Positions 16,751 to 26,084 of a stretch of 64,000 nt of DNA are shown here, in pieces. Position numbers and translations under genes: made by a program. Under the pieces are notes generated by a model. The model made no database searches, had not been told where the DNA came from, and saw only the letters and a program-made list of their open reading frames with translations. The first letter of the stretch is position 1. Every line of letters starts with the position of its first letter. Where the stretch lies: assembly GCA_964557005.1 (NCBI GenBank), contig CAZKYI010000006.1, positions 91,046 to 155,045 on the forward strand, written 5' to 3'. The stretch is from JBECKS01 sp964557005 (GTDB lineage: Bacteria > Pseudomonadota > Gammaproteobacteria > Pseudomonadales > JBECKS01).

Positions 16751-17569
16751 TTAACAGTCACAGCAAAATCGCTGTTTATCTTCCAGTCTTAACGCGCTCA
16801 AGCTGTTGCCCCACACACAACCAGTATCGAGCGCGAAGATATGGTCTTTATTGGTTTTTCCTTGCAAGGCTGCCCAGTGACCAAATAACAGTATTTCATG
16901 GTTTAAGTGCGCATTGTCAAATTCAAACCAGGGCTTGAACCCGACAGGGCGTTCTTCACTGTTGCCCTTGCTTTGCAGTTCAAGTTGTCCTGCGGCATTA
17001 CAAAAACGCATGCGCGTAAAATAATTGGTAATCACTCTTAATCTTTCTGCACCTTCGAGGGTTTCCTGCCAGCCGTTGGGGGTGTTGCCGTACATAGTGT
17101 TAAAAAATTCCTTGAAACTTTTTCCTTGTAAAACCACTTCAACTTCTCTGGCGCAGTTGATTGCTTTATCAACACTCCAGATAGGCGGTAGACCTGAGTG
17201 GCTTAAAAAGTAGCTGTGTTCATTGACGATGATTTTTTTGCACAGACTTTGCTGTTGCAGCCAGTGCAAGAGTTCGGCAGCGTCTGGCGCATCAAGCACA
17301 TCAAAAAAATTATCCTTCCTTTTTCGTTGTGCGCAGCCGTGATAAACCGCAAGCATGTGTAAATCGTGATTGCCTAACACCGCTTCGCATGCGCCTTGTT
17401 GTGCGAGCTCATAAACCAGTCGCAAGGTGCCCAGTGAATTTTCCCCGCGATTCACCATATCGCCCGCAAGCCAGAGTTTGTCTTGTGTTGAATCAAACTG
17501 AATTTTTTCAAGCAAGCGACAAAACGCGCTGTAACAGCCTTGAATATCGCCTATGGCGTAGTTGGCCAT
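16751..17569 (-). CDS. apaH: bis(5'-nucleosyl)-tetraphosphatase, symmetrical
   Basis: Hydrolyses Ap4A to two ADP, and removes Np4 caps from RNA in relatives. The metallophosphoesterase signature is complete: GDIQGC at residues 7-12, GDMVNRGENS (about 36-45), GNHD (about 67) and SHSGLPP. At 272 residues the length is normal. It directly abuts apaG (stop of apaG and start of apaH are adjacent) in the conserved lptD-surA-pdxA-rsmA-apaG-apaH operon. Confidence 0.96.
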   Translation of the reverse strand: MANYAIGDIQGCYSAFCRLLEKIQFDSTQDKLWLAGDMVNRGENSLGTLRLVYELAQQGACEAVLGNHDLHMLAVYHGCAQRKRKDNFFDVLDAPDAAELLHWLQQQSLCKKIIVNEHSYFLSHSGLPPIWSVDKAINCAREVEVVLQGKSFKEFFNTMYGNTPNGWQETLEGAERLRVITNYFTRMRFCNAAGQLELQSKGNSEERPVGFKPWFEFDNAHLNHEILLFGHWAALQGKTNKDHIFALDTGCVWGNSLSALRLEDKQRFCCDC

Positions 17570-17965
17570 TTATTGAATGGCGCCTGGCAGCGCAAGGGTA
17601 AAGGCGGGAATGGGTGCGAGAAAGTATTCGCCACTTTCGCTGAGCATTTCGTAGGAACCGTGCATATAACCGAAGGTGGTGTTGATGATGGTGCCGCTGG
17701 TGTATTTGTAGGTTTCACCAGGTTGCAGCACGGGTTGTTGGCCAATTACGCCTTCACCCTGAACTTCCTGCACGTTTTCATTGGCATCGACAATCAACCA
17801 GTGACGGTTGAGTAGTCGCGCACTTTGAGCGCCTTCATTGGTGATGGAAACGTGATAGGCGTGCACGTAGCGATTTCTTTGCGGATCACTTTGTGCACCC
17901 AGATATTCGCTGACAACATTCACGCGCACTTTGTTTTTTTCGCTGGCAAGAGGATTGAGATTCAC
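17570..17965 (-). CDS. apaG: ApaG protein
   Basis: A 131-residue fibronectin-III-like beta-sandwich protein of the ApaG/CorD family. The conserved core is visible: VSEYL.AQSDP...YVHAYHVSITNEG, LLNRHWLIVDAN, VQGEGVIGQQPVLQPGE.YKYTSGT and GYMHGSYEML. The biochemical role in bacteria is uncertain; E. coli mutants affect magnesium and cobalt transport. It overlaps the rsmA stop by four bases and abuts apaH, so it is tightly coupled within the operon. Confidence 0.96.
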   Translation of the reverse strand: MNLNPLASEKNKVRVNVVSEYLGAQSDPQRNRYVHAYHVSITNEGAQSARLLNRHWLIVDANENVQEVQGEGVIGQQPVLQPGETYKYTSGTIINTTFGYMHGSYEMLSESGEYFLAPIPAFTLALPGAIQ

Positions 17966-18771
17966 ACGCTGTCCTGATGTTTTTGTTGGTGATTCAGAAT
18001 ATTACAAAGCCTGACATAGAGCGCAAGTTCAATATTTTCTGCGCGTAAATGACTTTCGATACCCGCTTGTTCGAGCGCTCCGCCAATATCCAGTTTTTTG
18101 AAATTATTTCTCAAGGTTTTTCTGCGCTGTGAAAATGCTTGCGCGACCAGCTTTTCAAGCAGCGCAGGATTGTCACAGGGGTAAGGCAGTTTTTGATAAG
18201 GAGTAAGCCTGATGATGGCGGAATCCACTTTGGGTACAGGGCTAAAACTTTCAGGTGGCACCTCGAACAGATTTTCACAGGCGCAATAATATTGAAGCAT
18301 GATGCTCAAACGTCCGTAATCCTTGCTGTTCGGGCTGGCGCAGATTCTTTCCACCACTTCTTTTTGCAGCATGAAGTGCATGTCCTGAATGTGTTCGAGT
18401 TGTGTCAGAAAATGAAACAAAATCGGTGTAGAAATATAGTAGGGAAGATTGCCAAGCAGTTTGATTTTTTGTTCACAGCCCAAGCTCGCCAACTCAAAGG
18501 TGAGGGCATCCTGATGAAAAATACGCCATTTTTCCGTTGGAAAACGCGAAAAGCGTTGTTGCAGTTTGGGGATTAAATCCCTGTCGATTTCAATGACATT
18601 GAGTTGTTTTGCCTGCCCGATTAAATACAGGCTGAGTGCACCCAGGCCCGGGCCAATTTCGACTACTACATCGTCCTGTCGGGTTGCAATCGCAGAAATA
18701 ATTCTTTGAATAGTGATTTCGTCGGTCAAAAAATTCTGACCAAATTGTTTTTTGGCTTTATGCACAGGCAT
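17962..18771 (-). CDS. rsmA: 16S rRNA dimethyladenosine transferase RsmA/KsgA
   Basis: Dimethylates A1518 and A1519 in the 3' helix of 16S rRNA during late 30S maturation. FGQNFLTD near the N-terminus, the SAM-binding VEIGPGLGALSLYL, the adenosine-site motif NLPYYIS and the C-terminal SQRRKTLRNN are all present. At 269 residues the length is normal. Its start lies within the last codons of pdxA (14-base overlap). Confidence 0.97.
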   Translation of the reverse strand: MPVHKAKKQFGQNFLTDEITIQRIISAIATRQDDVVVEIGPGLGALSLYLIGQAKQLNVIEIDRDLIPKLQQRFSRFPTEKWRIFHQDALTFELASLGCEQKIKLLGNLPYYISTPILFHFLTQLEHIQDMHFMLQKEVVERICASPNSKDYGRLSIMLQYYCACENLFEVPPESFSPVPKVDSAIIRLTPYQKLPYPCDNPALLEKLVAQAFSQRRKTLRNNFKKLDIGGALEQAGIESHLRAENIELALYVRLCNILNHQQKHQDSV

Positions 18772-19780
18772 TCACCATCAACTGCGCTTGTTCAATGGCA
18801 CGCAATAAGGATTGATGAGACGCTTTGCCAGTACCCGCAAGTTCGAGCGCAGTTCCGTGATCCACCGAAGTGCGAATAATCGGTAAGCCCAAAGTGATGT
18901 TGATGGAATCGCCAAAGCCCAGTGCTTTTAATACAGGCAAGCCCTGATCGTGATACATCGCAAAAAAAACATCGGCTTGCTTGCGATTGTGCTCACTGAA
19001 TATGGTATCGGCAGATAAAGGGCCAACAACATTGATGCCTTGTTCACGCAAAGCCGCTAAAGCAGGTGCGATGATTTCAATTTCTTCTCTACCCAGGTGG
19101 CCATTTTCACCTGCATGCGGATTTAAACCACACACATAAATACACGGTTGCGTGATGCCAAATTTCCGTTGCAGCTCGTTGTGAATGATGTGTAACTGTT
19201 CCATGAGCATGTTCTGATTCAAGGCAGCACTTACTTCTTTCAAAGGCAGGTGAGTGGTGGCGAGTGCCACTTTTAAATGTTGATTGGCCAACAGCATCAC
19301 CACTTTTTCAACGCCGCATTGTTCCGCCAGATATTCCGTGTGCCCCTGAATGTTAAACCCTGCTTCAATCAATACACTTTTTTGAATGGGGCAGGTCACC
19401 ATTGCTGCACATATTTTATCGCTGCACAGGGCAATGGCGGTGTCGAGCATGTGCATCACATAAGGTGCATTGGCAACATTCAGTTCACCCGCTTGTACAG
19501 ACTGCGCACACGTGTGCTGCAAAATGTTGAGTGTATTTTTTTGAAGTTGTGTCTGGAGCATATGAGCGCTGGTAGGAGTGCCTTGCACAACATGGATTTC
19601 AAGTTCACTCATTAGCGCTGCTTTGCGTGCCTGAAATACCTTGGCGTCGCCGAGTATCAGAAAGTGGTGGCAGGGAAAGTTTTTTTGAGCAAACAGGCTC
19701 AGAATAATATCGATGCCAATGCCTGCGGGTTCACCACTGGTAATAACAATGCACTCAGGGGCGCAATCATGGGTACTCAT
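18758..19780 (-). CDS. pdxA: 4-hydroxythreonine-4-phosphate dehydrogenase
   Basis: Oxidises 4-phosphohydroxy-L-threonine in pyridoxal 5'-phosphate synthesis. TSGEPAGIGIDI opens the protein; metal-binding histidines lie in GHTEYLAEQ and the later MYHDQGLPVLK, with GLNPHAGENGHLGREE and TSVDHGTALELAGTG further on. At 340 residues it is close to the usual 330. It overlaps the surA stop by four bases and rsmA by 14. Confidence 0.96.
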   Translation of the reverse strand: MSTHDCAPECIVITSGEPAGIGIDIILSLFAQKNFPCHHFLILGDAKVFQARKAALMSELEIHVVQGTPTSAHMLQTQLQKNTLNILQHTCAQSVQAGELNVANAPYVMHMLDTAIALCSDKICAAMVTCPIQKSVLIEAGFNIQGHTEYLAEQCGVEKVVMLLANQHLKVALATTHLPLKEVSAALNQNMLMEQLHIIHNELQRKFGITQPCIYVCGLNPHAGENGHLGREEIEIIAPALAALREQGINVVGPLSADTIFSEHNRKQADVFFAMYHDQGLPVLKALGFGDSINITLGLPIIRTSVDHGTALELAGTGKASHQSLLRAIEQAQLMVNACA

Positions 19781-21030
19781 GATTTGCCTTTGATTTCTAC
19801 AAAAGCATCTTGTCGAACTTCTCTTAACCAGAGTTGCAGCTCGTCTTCAAACTGGCGTTGCTGCAAGATGCCACGTGCTTCATTCAACTGGAATTCCTTG
19901 CCCACATTATGTTCTCGGCGCTCCATCACTTCGAGAATGTGCCAGCCAAAAGTGGAATAAAAAGGCGTGCTTACAACACCGATTGCAAGTGCATTCATGG
20001 TGCTTTCAAATTCGGGAACATAATCGCCAGGATTCGACCAGCCCAATTCTCCACCATCGGAAGCTGAAACAGGGTCTTCCGAATAGGTTTTTGCGAATTC
20101 GGCGAAATCCTCGCCCTCGATAATTTGCGCACGAATATCGTTGATTAGATGTTCGGCATCACTTTTGCTGCGAATTTCGTTGGGTTTAATCAGAATGTGT
20201 CGCACCTTGGTTTGCGACACCATCTTGTAATCACCGCCTTGTTTATCTACCAGTTTGATTAAATGGTAACCACTTGCGCTGGCAATCGGTTCGGAAATTT
20301 CATTGAGCTGGAGTTTCTGTGCTGGCTCAACAAACAGAGTAGGCAGTTGTTCAATTTTTCTTAAGCCCAAATCCGTGTATCGCCCGAACTGGCTGGCAGT
20401 GCTTTTGAAATCTGCGCCGTCTTTCAGTTTTTTTAACAAGGCTTCTGCATTGGCTTTGTTATCCACCAGCACATGATCCAGCCGATAAGAGGCAGACAGT
20501 TTTTCCTTGCCTTCTTTGGAATTGAGATAATTTTTAACATCTTGCTCGGTAATGTTGATGCGGTTGGTAATCAGTTTTTGTCGCAAGCGGCTTAGAATCA
20601 GGTTCTTGCGAATTTCCTTTCTCAGTTCGCCGTAGTCCATGCCATCGGCTTCAACCATCAGTTTGAATTCATCGAGATTCTTGCCATTTTGCTGCGCGAT
20701 TTTGTTCATGGTATCGCTTAAGGTGCTGTCACTAACGCGAATGCCATTTTTTTCAGCGAGCTGCATTTGTATCGATTCAAGAATCAACTGTTCAAGAATT
20801 TGCTCATACAGGATTTCATCGGGCGGCATCATGCGCCCGTTCTGTATGATGTCATTTCTGACCAGTTTGATTTTCTCGTCCAGCTCACTTTGCAGGATTA
20901 CCGTGTCTTCAACGATGGCAATAATTTTTTCCAGACTTTTATATTCGGCATGGATAAGAGAGCTGCCAGCTAACAACACGAGGGTAGTGACGATGCGGTA
21001 AAGTGTATTGGAGAAAAAACCACGAAGCAT
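19777..21030 (-). CDS. surA: periplasmic chaperone and peptidyl-prolyl isomerase SurA
   Basis: Escorts outer membrane proteins, including LptD, to the BAM complex. A signal peptide is visible at residues 1-28 (hydrophobic TLVLLAGSSLIHA), then the helical SurA_N domain, two parvulin domains (about 170-270 and 280-380, the second with KVRHILIKP and ASDGGELGW) and the C-terminal helix. 417 residues. It sits directly downstream of its client lptD, 9 bases away, as in E. coli and Pseudomonas. Confidence 0.97.
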   Translation of the reverse strand: MLRGFFSNTLYRIVTTLVLLAGSSLIHAEYKSLEKIIAIVEDTVILQSELDEKIKLVRNDIIQNGRMMPPDEILYEQILEQLILESIQMQLAEKNGIRVSDSTLSDTMNKIAQQNGKNLDEFKLMVEADGMDYGELRKEIRKNLILSRLRQKLITNRINITEQDVKNYLNSKEGKEKLSASYRLDHVLVDNKANAEALLKKLKDGADFKSTASQFGRYTDLGLRKIEQLPTLFVEPAQKLQLNEISEPIASASGYHLIKLVDKQGGDYKMVSQTKVRHILIKPNEIRSKSDAEHLINDIRAQIIEGEDFAEFAKTYSEDPVSASDGGELGWSNPGDYVPEFESTMNALAIGVVSTPFYSTFGWHILEVMERREHNVGKEFQLNEARGILQQRQFEDELQLWLREVRQDAFVEIKGKS

Positions 21031-21039
21031 GATGCGTAT

Positions 21040-23382
21040 CTATTCGTTAAAACCGACAATGCGGTCTTGCAGGTAATTTGAAATTTGATTGTTCAGGTTG
21101 CCAAGACCTTTCAGTTGAATTTCAAGGCTTTGTTTGTTGGCACTTTCATAACTGTTGCTACTGCTGATTCTGCGCAACCATTTCTGGTTGAGTGCACGCA
21201 CCACAATGCAACAGTTTTCATATTCTAAGCCCGATGCCAATTCAATAGTAGCTTTTTGCTCAAGGCCATAATTCCAGAAAGACATCGCCTTCCACTGATG
21301 GTTCACTGGCCAGATGAAGGAAGCGCGGGTTTCTTTTTGTGGTGCAGTAAAACTGGCAGGGCGATAACGAAACTCCAGATTAAAGATATTGTGTTGTGCG
21401 TTTTTGTAGTGAATGCCACTGCTGAATTGATTGAGTACATTCTCTTCACTGTCCCACTGTACTTTTTGAATGAGTGTCCAGTCGGGAATCAGCCGATACT
21501 TTGCCCTGCCAAAAACGGGTGAAAAATCTGCCTGTGTATCTTCGGTGGCATCAAGCTGTATTTTCCTGTCTTCAAAGTAGGTAATCTGGCCGATTTCAAG
21601 TTCGAGCTTTTCAACCCCGTTACGTGTGTAGATGCGTGAGCCAAGGCCAAAGGTAAGTTGCTCGGTGTCGCCCACTACATCGTTTCCTGCGTAGCGGCGT
21701 TCGCGATACAACTGGTTCTGGTTGAAGTTCAATAAACTGCTGTCGAAGTTGGGCGCATCACTTTGGTCTTTGTAGGGAATGCTTACGAATTTCAGGCGTG
21801 GCTCCAGTGTTTGTTTCAGGTCGCTATCACGGATAGAAATGTCGCGTTCAAAAATCAGCCCGCTGTCGAGGCTGTAGATGGGAATGCTGTATTCAAACGT
21901 TTTGTCCTGATTTTCCGCACGGTAATCTTCCAACTGGTACTGGCGATGATGCAAACGCGCAGCGGGTTTAACAAACCACGCCGCGCTGGAAAAATTACCG
22001 ACCAGTTGCGGTTGCAGCACCAGACGCTCGCCAGTCGTGAGCGCACCTGCGCTAACCGCAGCCGCACCGATGGCAAGCGCATCGAGGTCTCTTTCAAAGC
22101 GGCTCAGTTGGGTGTCGAGAGACAAACTGAGTGGCAGCGTAGCAAGGCTGTATTCATGGCCGCCCGCAATTTGAGGTGCAAGACGATAGGGTTTGTCGAC
22201 ATCGGCGATGGTATCGAACACCTGAAAATCCTGCGCCAGAATTGAAAAATAACTGCGGCTGTCAATAAACATCAGCGCACCGCTGCGTTCCACATAGCCC
22301 AGATGCGTGTTGTCGGACAGCGCATCCAGATCATCAAAATAATCACTGTCCGACACATAGGCGTAATCAACATCGGCATACCAGTTTTCCGAAAATTGTT
22401 TTTTATGCAGCCACTGCGCCTGCTTGCGTTCTGTATACAGAGGATTGATGTCATCTTGCCCCAGATAATCGCCGCTGATGCTGCCTTCACCGCTGTCGTT
22501 CAGGTAGCGAAATTCTGCACCGATTTGTGTGCCGCGTTTTGACAGCAGTCGGGGTGTGATTGTGGCATCGTAATTGGGTGCGATATTCACATAGTAGGGT
22601 GTGGCAATATCCACACCATTCACACTGTCTACGCCGAGCGATGGATAGAGAAAACCGGTTTTGCGGCGATCATCGAGCGGAAAGGTAAAATAAGGTGCGT
22701 ACAACACAGGCACGCTCGCGATATGCAGGGAAGCGTGTTTGGCGTGTCCCCAGCCTTTATCTCTATCGAGATGTAATTCGCTGCTTTTAAGTTCCCAGTT
22801 TTTTTCTCCAGGCGGGCAACTGCTAATGCTGTTTTGATAAACATCGATTTGGGCTTGCGCAACACGAATGCGTTGCGCCTGACCATTGAGCGCATTTTCA
22901 AACAGCAGGAATTGTGCCTCGTGCAATTCGGTGCGTTCCAGCTCGCTGTCATAGGTGGCGTGTTCACTGACAATCAGCAAACCTTCGCTTTCTATTTGTA
23001 CATTGCCTTCTATATCCAGCTGTTTGCTTTGGTGATCATATTGCAGGCGGTTACCTGAAATACTTTGCTCACCTTGCGTGACAATCACATTGCCTTCAAA
23101 CACAGAAATACCGTCTGCGGAATAGAGCGCGCGATCGGCGGTAATGGTTTGGCTGCCCGCCTGTGCATCTTCATTCATTTGTAATTGCGTTGCATCTATC
23201 GGCTTGAAGAACACACCCTGACATTGAGGTGCGAGTGCGGGTTTGGGTTCGGGTAATGCTTGCAGTTGCGTGGTGTTATACCAGTATTGTGTTAATCCAG
23301 ACGTGTCAGGCGTGGATTCGCTTGCAAGGCTTGCACCTGTAAAAAATAGCAGCAAAAAAAAAGTTGTATAGCGAATCGTCAT
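21040..23382 (-). CDS. lptD: LPS-assembly outer membrane protein LptD
   Basis: Beta-barrel that inserts lipopolysaccharide into the outer leaflet with LptE. I start it at the ATG at 23382, because this begins with a clean signal peptide (FFLLLFFTGASLASES); the frame stays open another 31 codons upstream, across the divergent amgK start. That gives 780 residues. The periplasmic OstA/beta-jellyroll domain (AGSQTITADRALYSADG, GNVIVTQG) precedes a long barrel rich in aromatic strands. Cysteines in PQC, SSC and the C-terminal NCC pair match the positions of the four disulfide-forming cysteines of known LptD proteins. Confidence 0.96.
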   Translation of the reverse strand: MTIRYTTFFLLLFFTGASLASESTPDTSGLTQYWYNTTQLQALPEPKPALAPQCQGVFFKPIDATQLQMNEDAQAGSQTITADRALYSADGISVFEGNVIVTQGEQSISGNRLQYDHQSKQLDIEGNVQIESEGLLIVSEHATYDSELERTELHEAQFLLFENALNGQAQRIRVAQAQIDVYQNSISSCPPGEKNWELKSSELHLDRDKGWGHAKHASLHIASVPVLYAPYFTFPLDDRRKTGFLYPSLGVDSVNGVDIATPYYVNIAPNYDATITPRLLSKRGTQIGAEFRYLNDSGEGSISGDYLGQDDINPLYTERKQAQWLHKKQFSENWYADVDYAYVSDSDYFDDLDALSDNTHLGYVERSGALMFIDSRSYFSILAQDFQVFDTIADVDKPYRLAPQIAGGHEYSLATLPLSLSLDTQLSRFERDLDALAIGAAAVSAGALTTGERLVLQPQLVGNFSSAAWFVKPAARLHHRQYQLEDYRAENQDKTFEYSIPIYSLDSGLIFERDISIRDSDLKQTLEPRLKFVSIPYKDQSDAPNFDSSLLNFNQNQLYRERRYAGNDVVGDTEQLTFGLGSRIYTRNGVEKLELEIGQITYFEDRKIQLDATEDTQADFSPVFGRAKYRLIPDWTLIQKVQWDSEENVLNQFSSGIHYKNAQHNIFNLEFRYRPASFTAPQKETRASFIWPVNHQWKAMSFWNYGLEQKATIELASGLEYENCCIVVRALNQKWLRRISSSNSYESANKQSLEIQLKGLGNLNNQISNYLQDRIVGFNE

Positions 23383-23403
23383 TGGCGTGATTATTATAGT
23401 TCG

Positions 23404-24471
23404 ATGAATCGCATTCAAGAAAATCCACAACAAAAAGCACGTAGCGAGCAGTTGCGGCTTTGGCTCAATCAACAATTACCTTTGCTGGCCAGTTTCCCCA
23501 AAGCGGCCGATTTTGATGTGCAGATGGTATCGGGCGATGCCAGTTTCAGGCGTTATTTCAGGGTGAGTTTTGTTTCCAGTGAGGGAAGCGTGCAAACCTG
23601 TATTGCAGTCGATGCGCCACCGCAACACGAGAATTCACAGCAATTTTGCAAGGTGGCGGCCTTGTTATTGCAGCAGGGGTGTTTTGTCCCTGAAGTGCTG
23701 GCCAGCGATTTTGGTACGGGGTTTATGTTGCTCAGTGATTTGGGCGACAGGCAGTTGTTGTCAGAACTGAATGCTGAAAATGTTGAACACTACTATGCAC
23801 TGGCTTTTGAACAATTACTTAAAATGCAGGCCATGCCGATAGAGCGAATCAATTTGCCGCTGTATTCACATGAGATGTTGATGACAGAAATGGCCTTGTT
23901 GCAGGAATGGTTTTGCACGCAGTTCCTCGGTTTGAATCTAACAAATGAAAATCTTGGAATGATTGAGCGCACACAAGCGCAGATAGCCAAACAAGTAGGT
24001 GCGCAGGTTCAGGTATTTGTACACAGGGATTTTCACTCAAGAAACCTGATGATTGTCGGGCAGCAACTGGCAATGATTGATTTTCAGGATGCGGTCATTG
24101 GTGCTGTAACCTATGATGCAGTTTCCCTATTAAAGGATTGTTATATTGAATGGCCAGAAACGCAGCGAAAAAAATGGCTGCACAATTATTTTGAAAAACT
24201 GGTGAAGCAAGGTGTTTTGCGTGATACCGCTACCTTTGATGCTTTTTATAAGGACTTTGAGTGGATGGGCTTGCAAAGACATTTGAAAGTGTTGGGTATT
24301 TTTGCACGTCTGAGTATTCGTGATGGAAAGCACGGTTATCTAAAAGATTTGCCTTTGACCTTTTCCTATGTGGAACAGGCGCTTGCATCAATGGAGGAAC
24401 TTGCTGAATTCAGGCAATGGTTTCTCGCAGAACTTAAACCTGCTTTTGAAAGCAAGCTGGCCAGCTTATGA
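23404..24471 (+). CDS. amgK: N-acetylmuramate/N-acetylglucosamine anomeric kinase AmgK
   Basis: Aminoglycoside-phosphotransferase-fold kinase that phosphorylates the anomeric carbon of recycled MurNAc (known in Pseudomonas). GDASFRRYFRV (44-54), the catalytic loop HRDFHSRN (207-214, D209) and metal-binding IDFQD (225-229) are present. It starts 21 bases from the lptD start on the opposite strand and overlaps the murU start by four bases. Location beside lptD and pairing with murU are the Pseudomonas arrangement, which makes the assignment much firmer than the fold alone. Confidence 0.92.
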   Translation: MNRIQENPQQKARSEQLRLWLNQQLPLLASFPKAADFDVQMVSGDASFRRYFRVSFVSSEGSVQTCIAVDAPPQHENSQQFCKVAALLLQQGCFVPEVLASDFGTGFMLLSDLGDRQLLSELNAENVEHYYALAFEQLLKMQAMPIERINLPLYSHEMLMTEMALLQEWFCTQFLGLNLTNENLGMIERTQAQIAKQVGAQVQVFVHRDFHSRNLMIVGQQLAMIDFQDAVIGAVTYDAVSLLKDCYIEWPETQRKKWLHNYFEKLVKQGVLRDTATFDAFYKDFEWMGLQRHLKVLGIFARLSIRDGKHGYLKDLPLTFSYVEQALASMEELAEFRQWFLAELKPAFESKLASL

Positions 24472-25145
24472 AAGCGATGATTCTTGCAGCAGGTTTGGGA
24501 ACGCGCATGCGGCCATTGACGGATACGCTGCCAAAACCCTTGTTACCCGTAGGTAACAGCACCTTGATTGAATTACACCTGCAAAAACTTGCCAAGGCAG
24601 GTATTCGTGAAGTGGTCATCAATGTTGCGTATCTTGGCGAAAAAATCGAAGCACATTTGGGCGATGGCAGCCGTTATGGTGTACGCATTGGTTATTCACG
24701 CGAAGCGGAGCCGCTTGAAACGGCGGGCGGCATAAAACAGGCATTGCCTTTGTTAGGTGCGCAACCTTTTTTGCTGGTGAATGGTGACATCTGGAGTGAC
24801 TACCCTGTGGACAAACTCGTGGAAAAAGCACAGCACCTGAAAACCAACGCACATTTGGTATTGGTGCCGAATCCTGAACATCACCCGCAAGGGGATTTCC
24901 ATCTCAACGATGCAGGCAGGGTAGCGCTTGAGGGTGAGCCAAAGTTTACCTTTAGCGGCATCAGCGTTTTGTCGCCTGCTTTATTTGCGGCGGAACTACC
25001 TTCCAATCGTCTGGTTGAAATTCTCAAACCTGAAATTACCCAAGGCAGAGTGAGCGGTGAACTTTATGCCGGCCAATGGATGGATATTGGTACACCTGAG
25101 CGCCTGCATAGCTTGCAGAAGCTGGCCAGCCACCAGCAGGGCTAA
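24468..25145 (+). CDS. murU: N-acetylmuramate alpha-1-phosphate uridylyltransferase MurU
   Basis: Uses UTP to convert MurNAc-1-phosphate to UDP-MurNAc, feeding recycled cell-wall sugar back into peptidoglycan and bypassing MurA, the fosfomycin target. The nucleotidyltransferase signature ILAAGLGTRMRPLTDTLPKP begins at residue 4, with LVNGDIWSD as the metal-binding motif and WMDIGTPERL near the end. 225 residues, coupled to amgK by ATGA overlap. Confidence 0.93.
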   Translation: MKAMILAAGLGTRMRPLTDTLPKPLLPVGNSTLIELHLQKLAKAGIREVVINVAYLGEKIEAHLGDGSRYGVRIGYSREAEPLETAGGIKQALPLLGAQPFLLVNGDIWSDYPVDKLVEKAQHLKTNAHLVLVPNPEHHPQGDFHLNDAGRVALEGEPKFTFSGISVLSPALFAAELPSNRLVEILKPEITQGRVSGELYAGQWMDIGTPERLHSLQKLASHQQG

Positions 25146-25359
25146 AGTGTTGCCAAGTGCCACAGTTGTCGGGTTCAGGCATTTGCATAATCACGGTAAC
25201 TCACTTAGTGTAGGCCAGTTTTAACTTTCAAACGCCCGTTTGAAGCGGTTAAATTGCTGTATTTTCAATCTGCATGATTTTGCGCTGAATCCTGTTTGCA
25301 AGACTCTGGCTCGGGTTGGCAGATTTCCTTTATCTCTGGTGCTAGGTGGTGAGGCAAGT

Positions 25360-26070
25360 ATGGGCAAGCAACAATCCGGTGAAGCCATTGTTCAGATTAA
25401 AGATGTGTATAAACGGTATCCTCTCGGCAAGACGATGGTTGAAGCTTTGAGAGGAGTCAGTCTTGAACTTTACACAGGGGAATTTGCGGCTCTGGTTGGG
25501 CCTTCAGGCAGCGGTAAAAGCACTTTGCTTAACATGATTGGCTGTGTCGATGTGCCGAGTTCGGGCACGGTTCTGATTGATGGCAATGATATTTCAAAGC
25601 TCAGGGAAAAAGAGCTCACCAAACTGCGGTTGGAAAAACTCGGATTTATTTTTCAGTCATTTAATTTAATCAATGTGTTGTCGGTTTATCAGAATGTCGA
25701 GATGCCCTTGTTGTTACAGGGGCGTTATACCAGGGCCGAGCGCGACCAGAAAATTCGCAACATGGTTGAGCGTGTCGGCTTGACCAAATTTATCAGCCAT
25801 CGCCCGAATGAATTGTCGGGTGGTCAGCGTCAAAGGGTATCGATTGCGCGTGCGCTGATTACCAGCCCGCGCATTGTGCTGGCCGATGAACCCACCGCCA
25901 ATCTCGATTCCAAAACTGGCAAGGAAATTGTTGATTTGATGCGCGAAATCAACGAGCAGGAACATACTACCTTTATCTTTTCCACCCATGATGACAGGGT
26001 GATGTCTCGTGTGGAACGTGTTATCCCTATAGAAGACGGTGTTATCAAAACTGAAGCGTTTGCGCATTAA
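25360..26070 (+). CDS. ABC transporter ATP-binding protein, LolD/MacB type
   Basis: A 236-residue ATPase. The open frame begins 40 codons earlier, but the ATG at 25360 has a GGTGAGG ribosome-binding site and gives the usual domain start. Walker A GPSGSGKST, Q-loop IFQSFNLI, signature LSGGQRQRVS, Walker B IVLADEPTANLDS and the H-loop STHDDRV are intact. The LolD/MacB-type subgroup works with FtsX-fold permeases, and two such permeases follow immediately. About 210 bases without a gene separate it from murU and probably hold the promoter. Confidence 0.95.
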   Translation: MGKQQSGEAIVQIKDVYKRYPLGKTMVEALRGVSLELYTGEFAALVGPSGSGKSTLLNMIGCVDVPSSGTVLIDGNDISKLREKELTKLRLEKLGFIFQSFNLINVLSVYQNVEMPLLLQGRYTRAERDQKIRNMVERVGLTKFISHRPNELSGGQRQRVSIARALITSPRIVLADEPTANLDSKTGKEIVDLMREINEQEHTTFIFSTHDDRVMSRVERVIPIEDGVIKTEAFAH

Positions 26071-26084
26071 TCGGGTACAAAAAC

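Noticed and set aside
24468..25145. MurU as a general glucose-1-phosphate or mannose-1-phosphate nucleotidyltransferase
   Set aside because: The signature alone would fit several sugars, but coupling to amgK and the lptD neighbourhood favour MurU.
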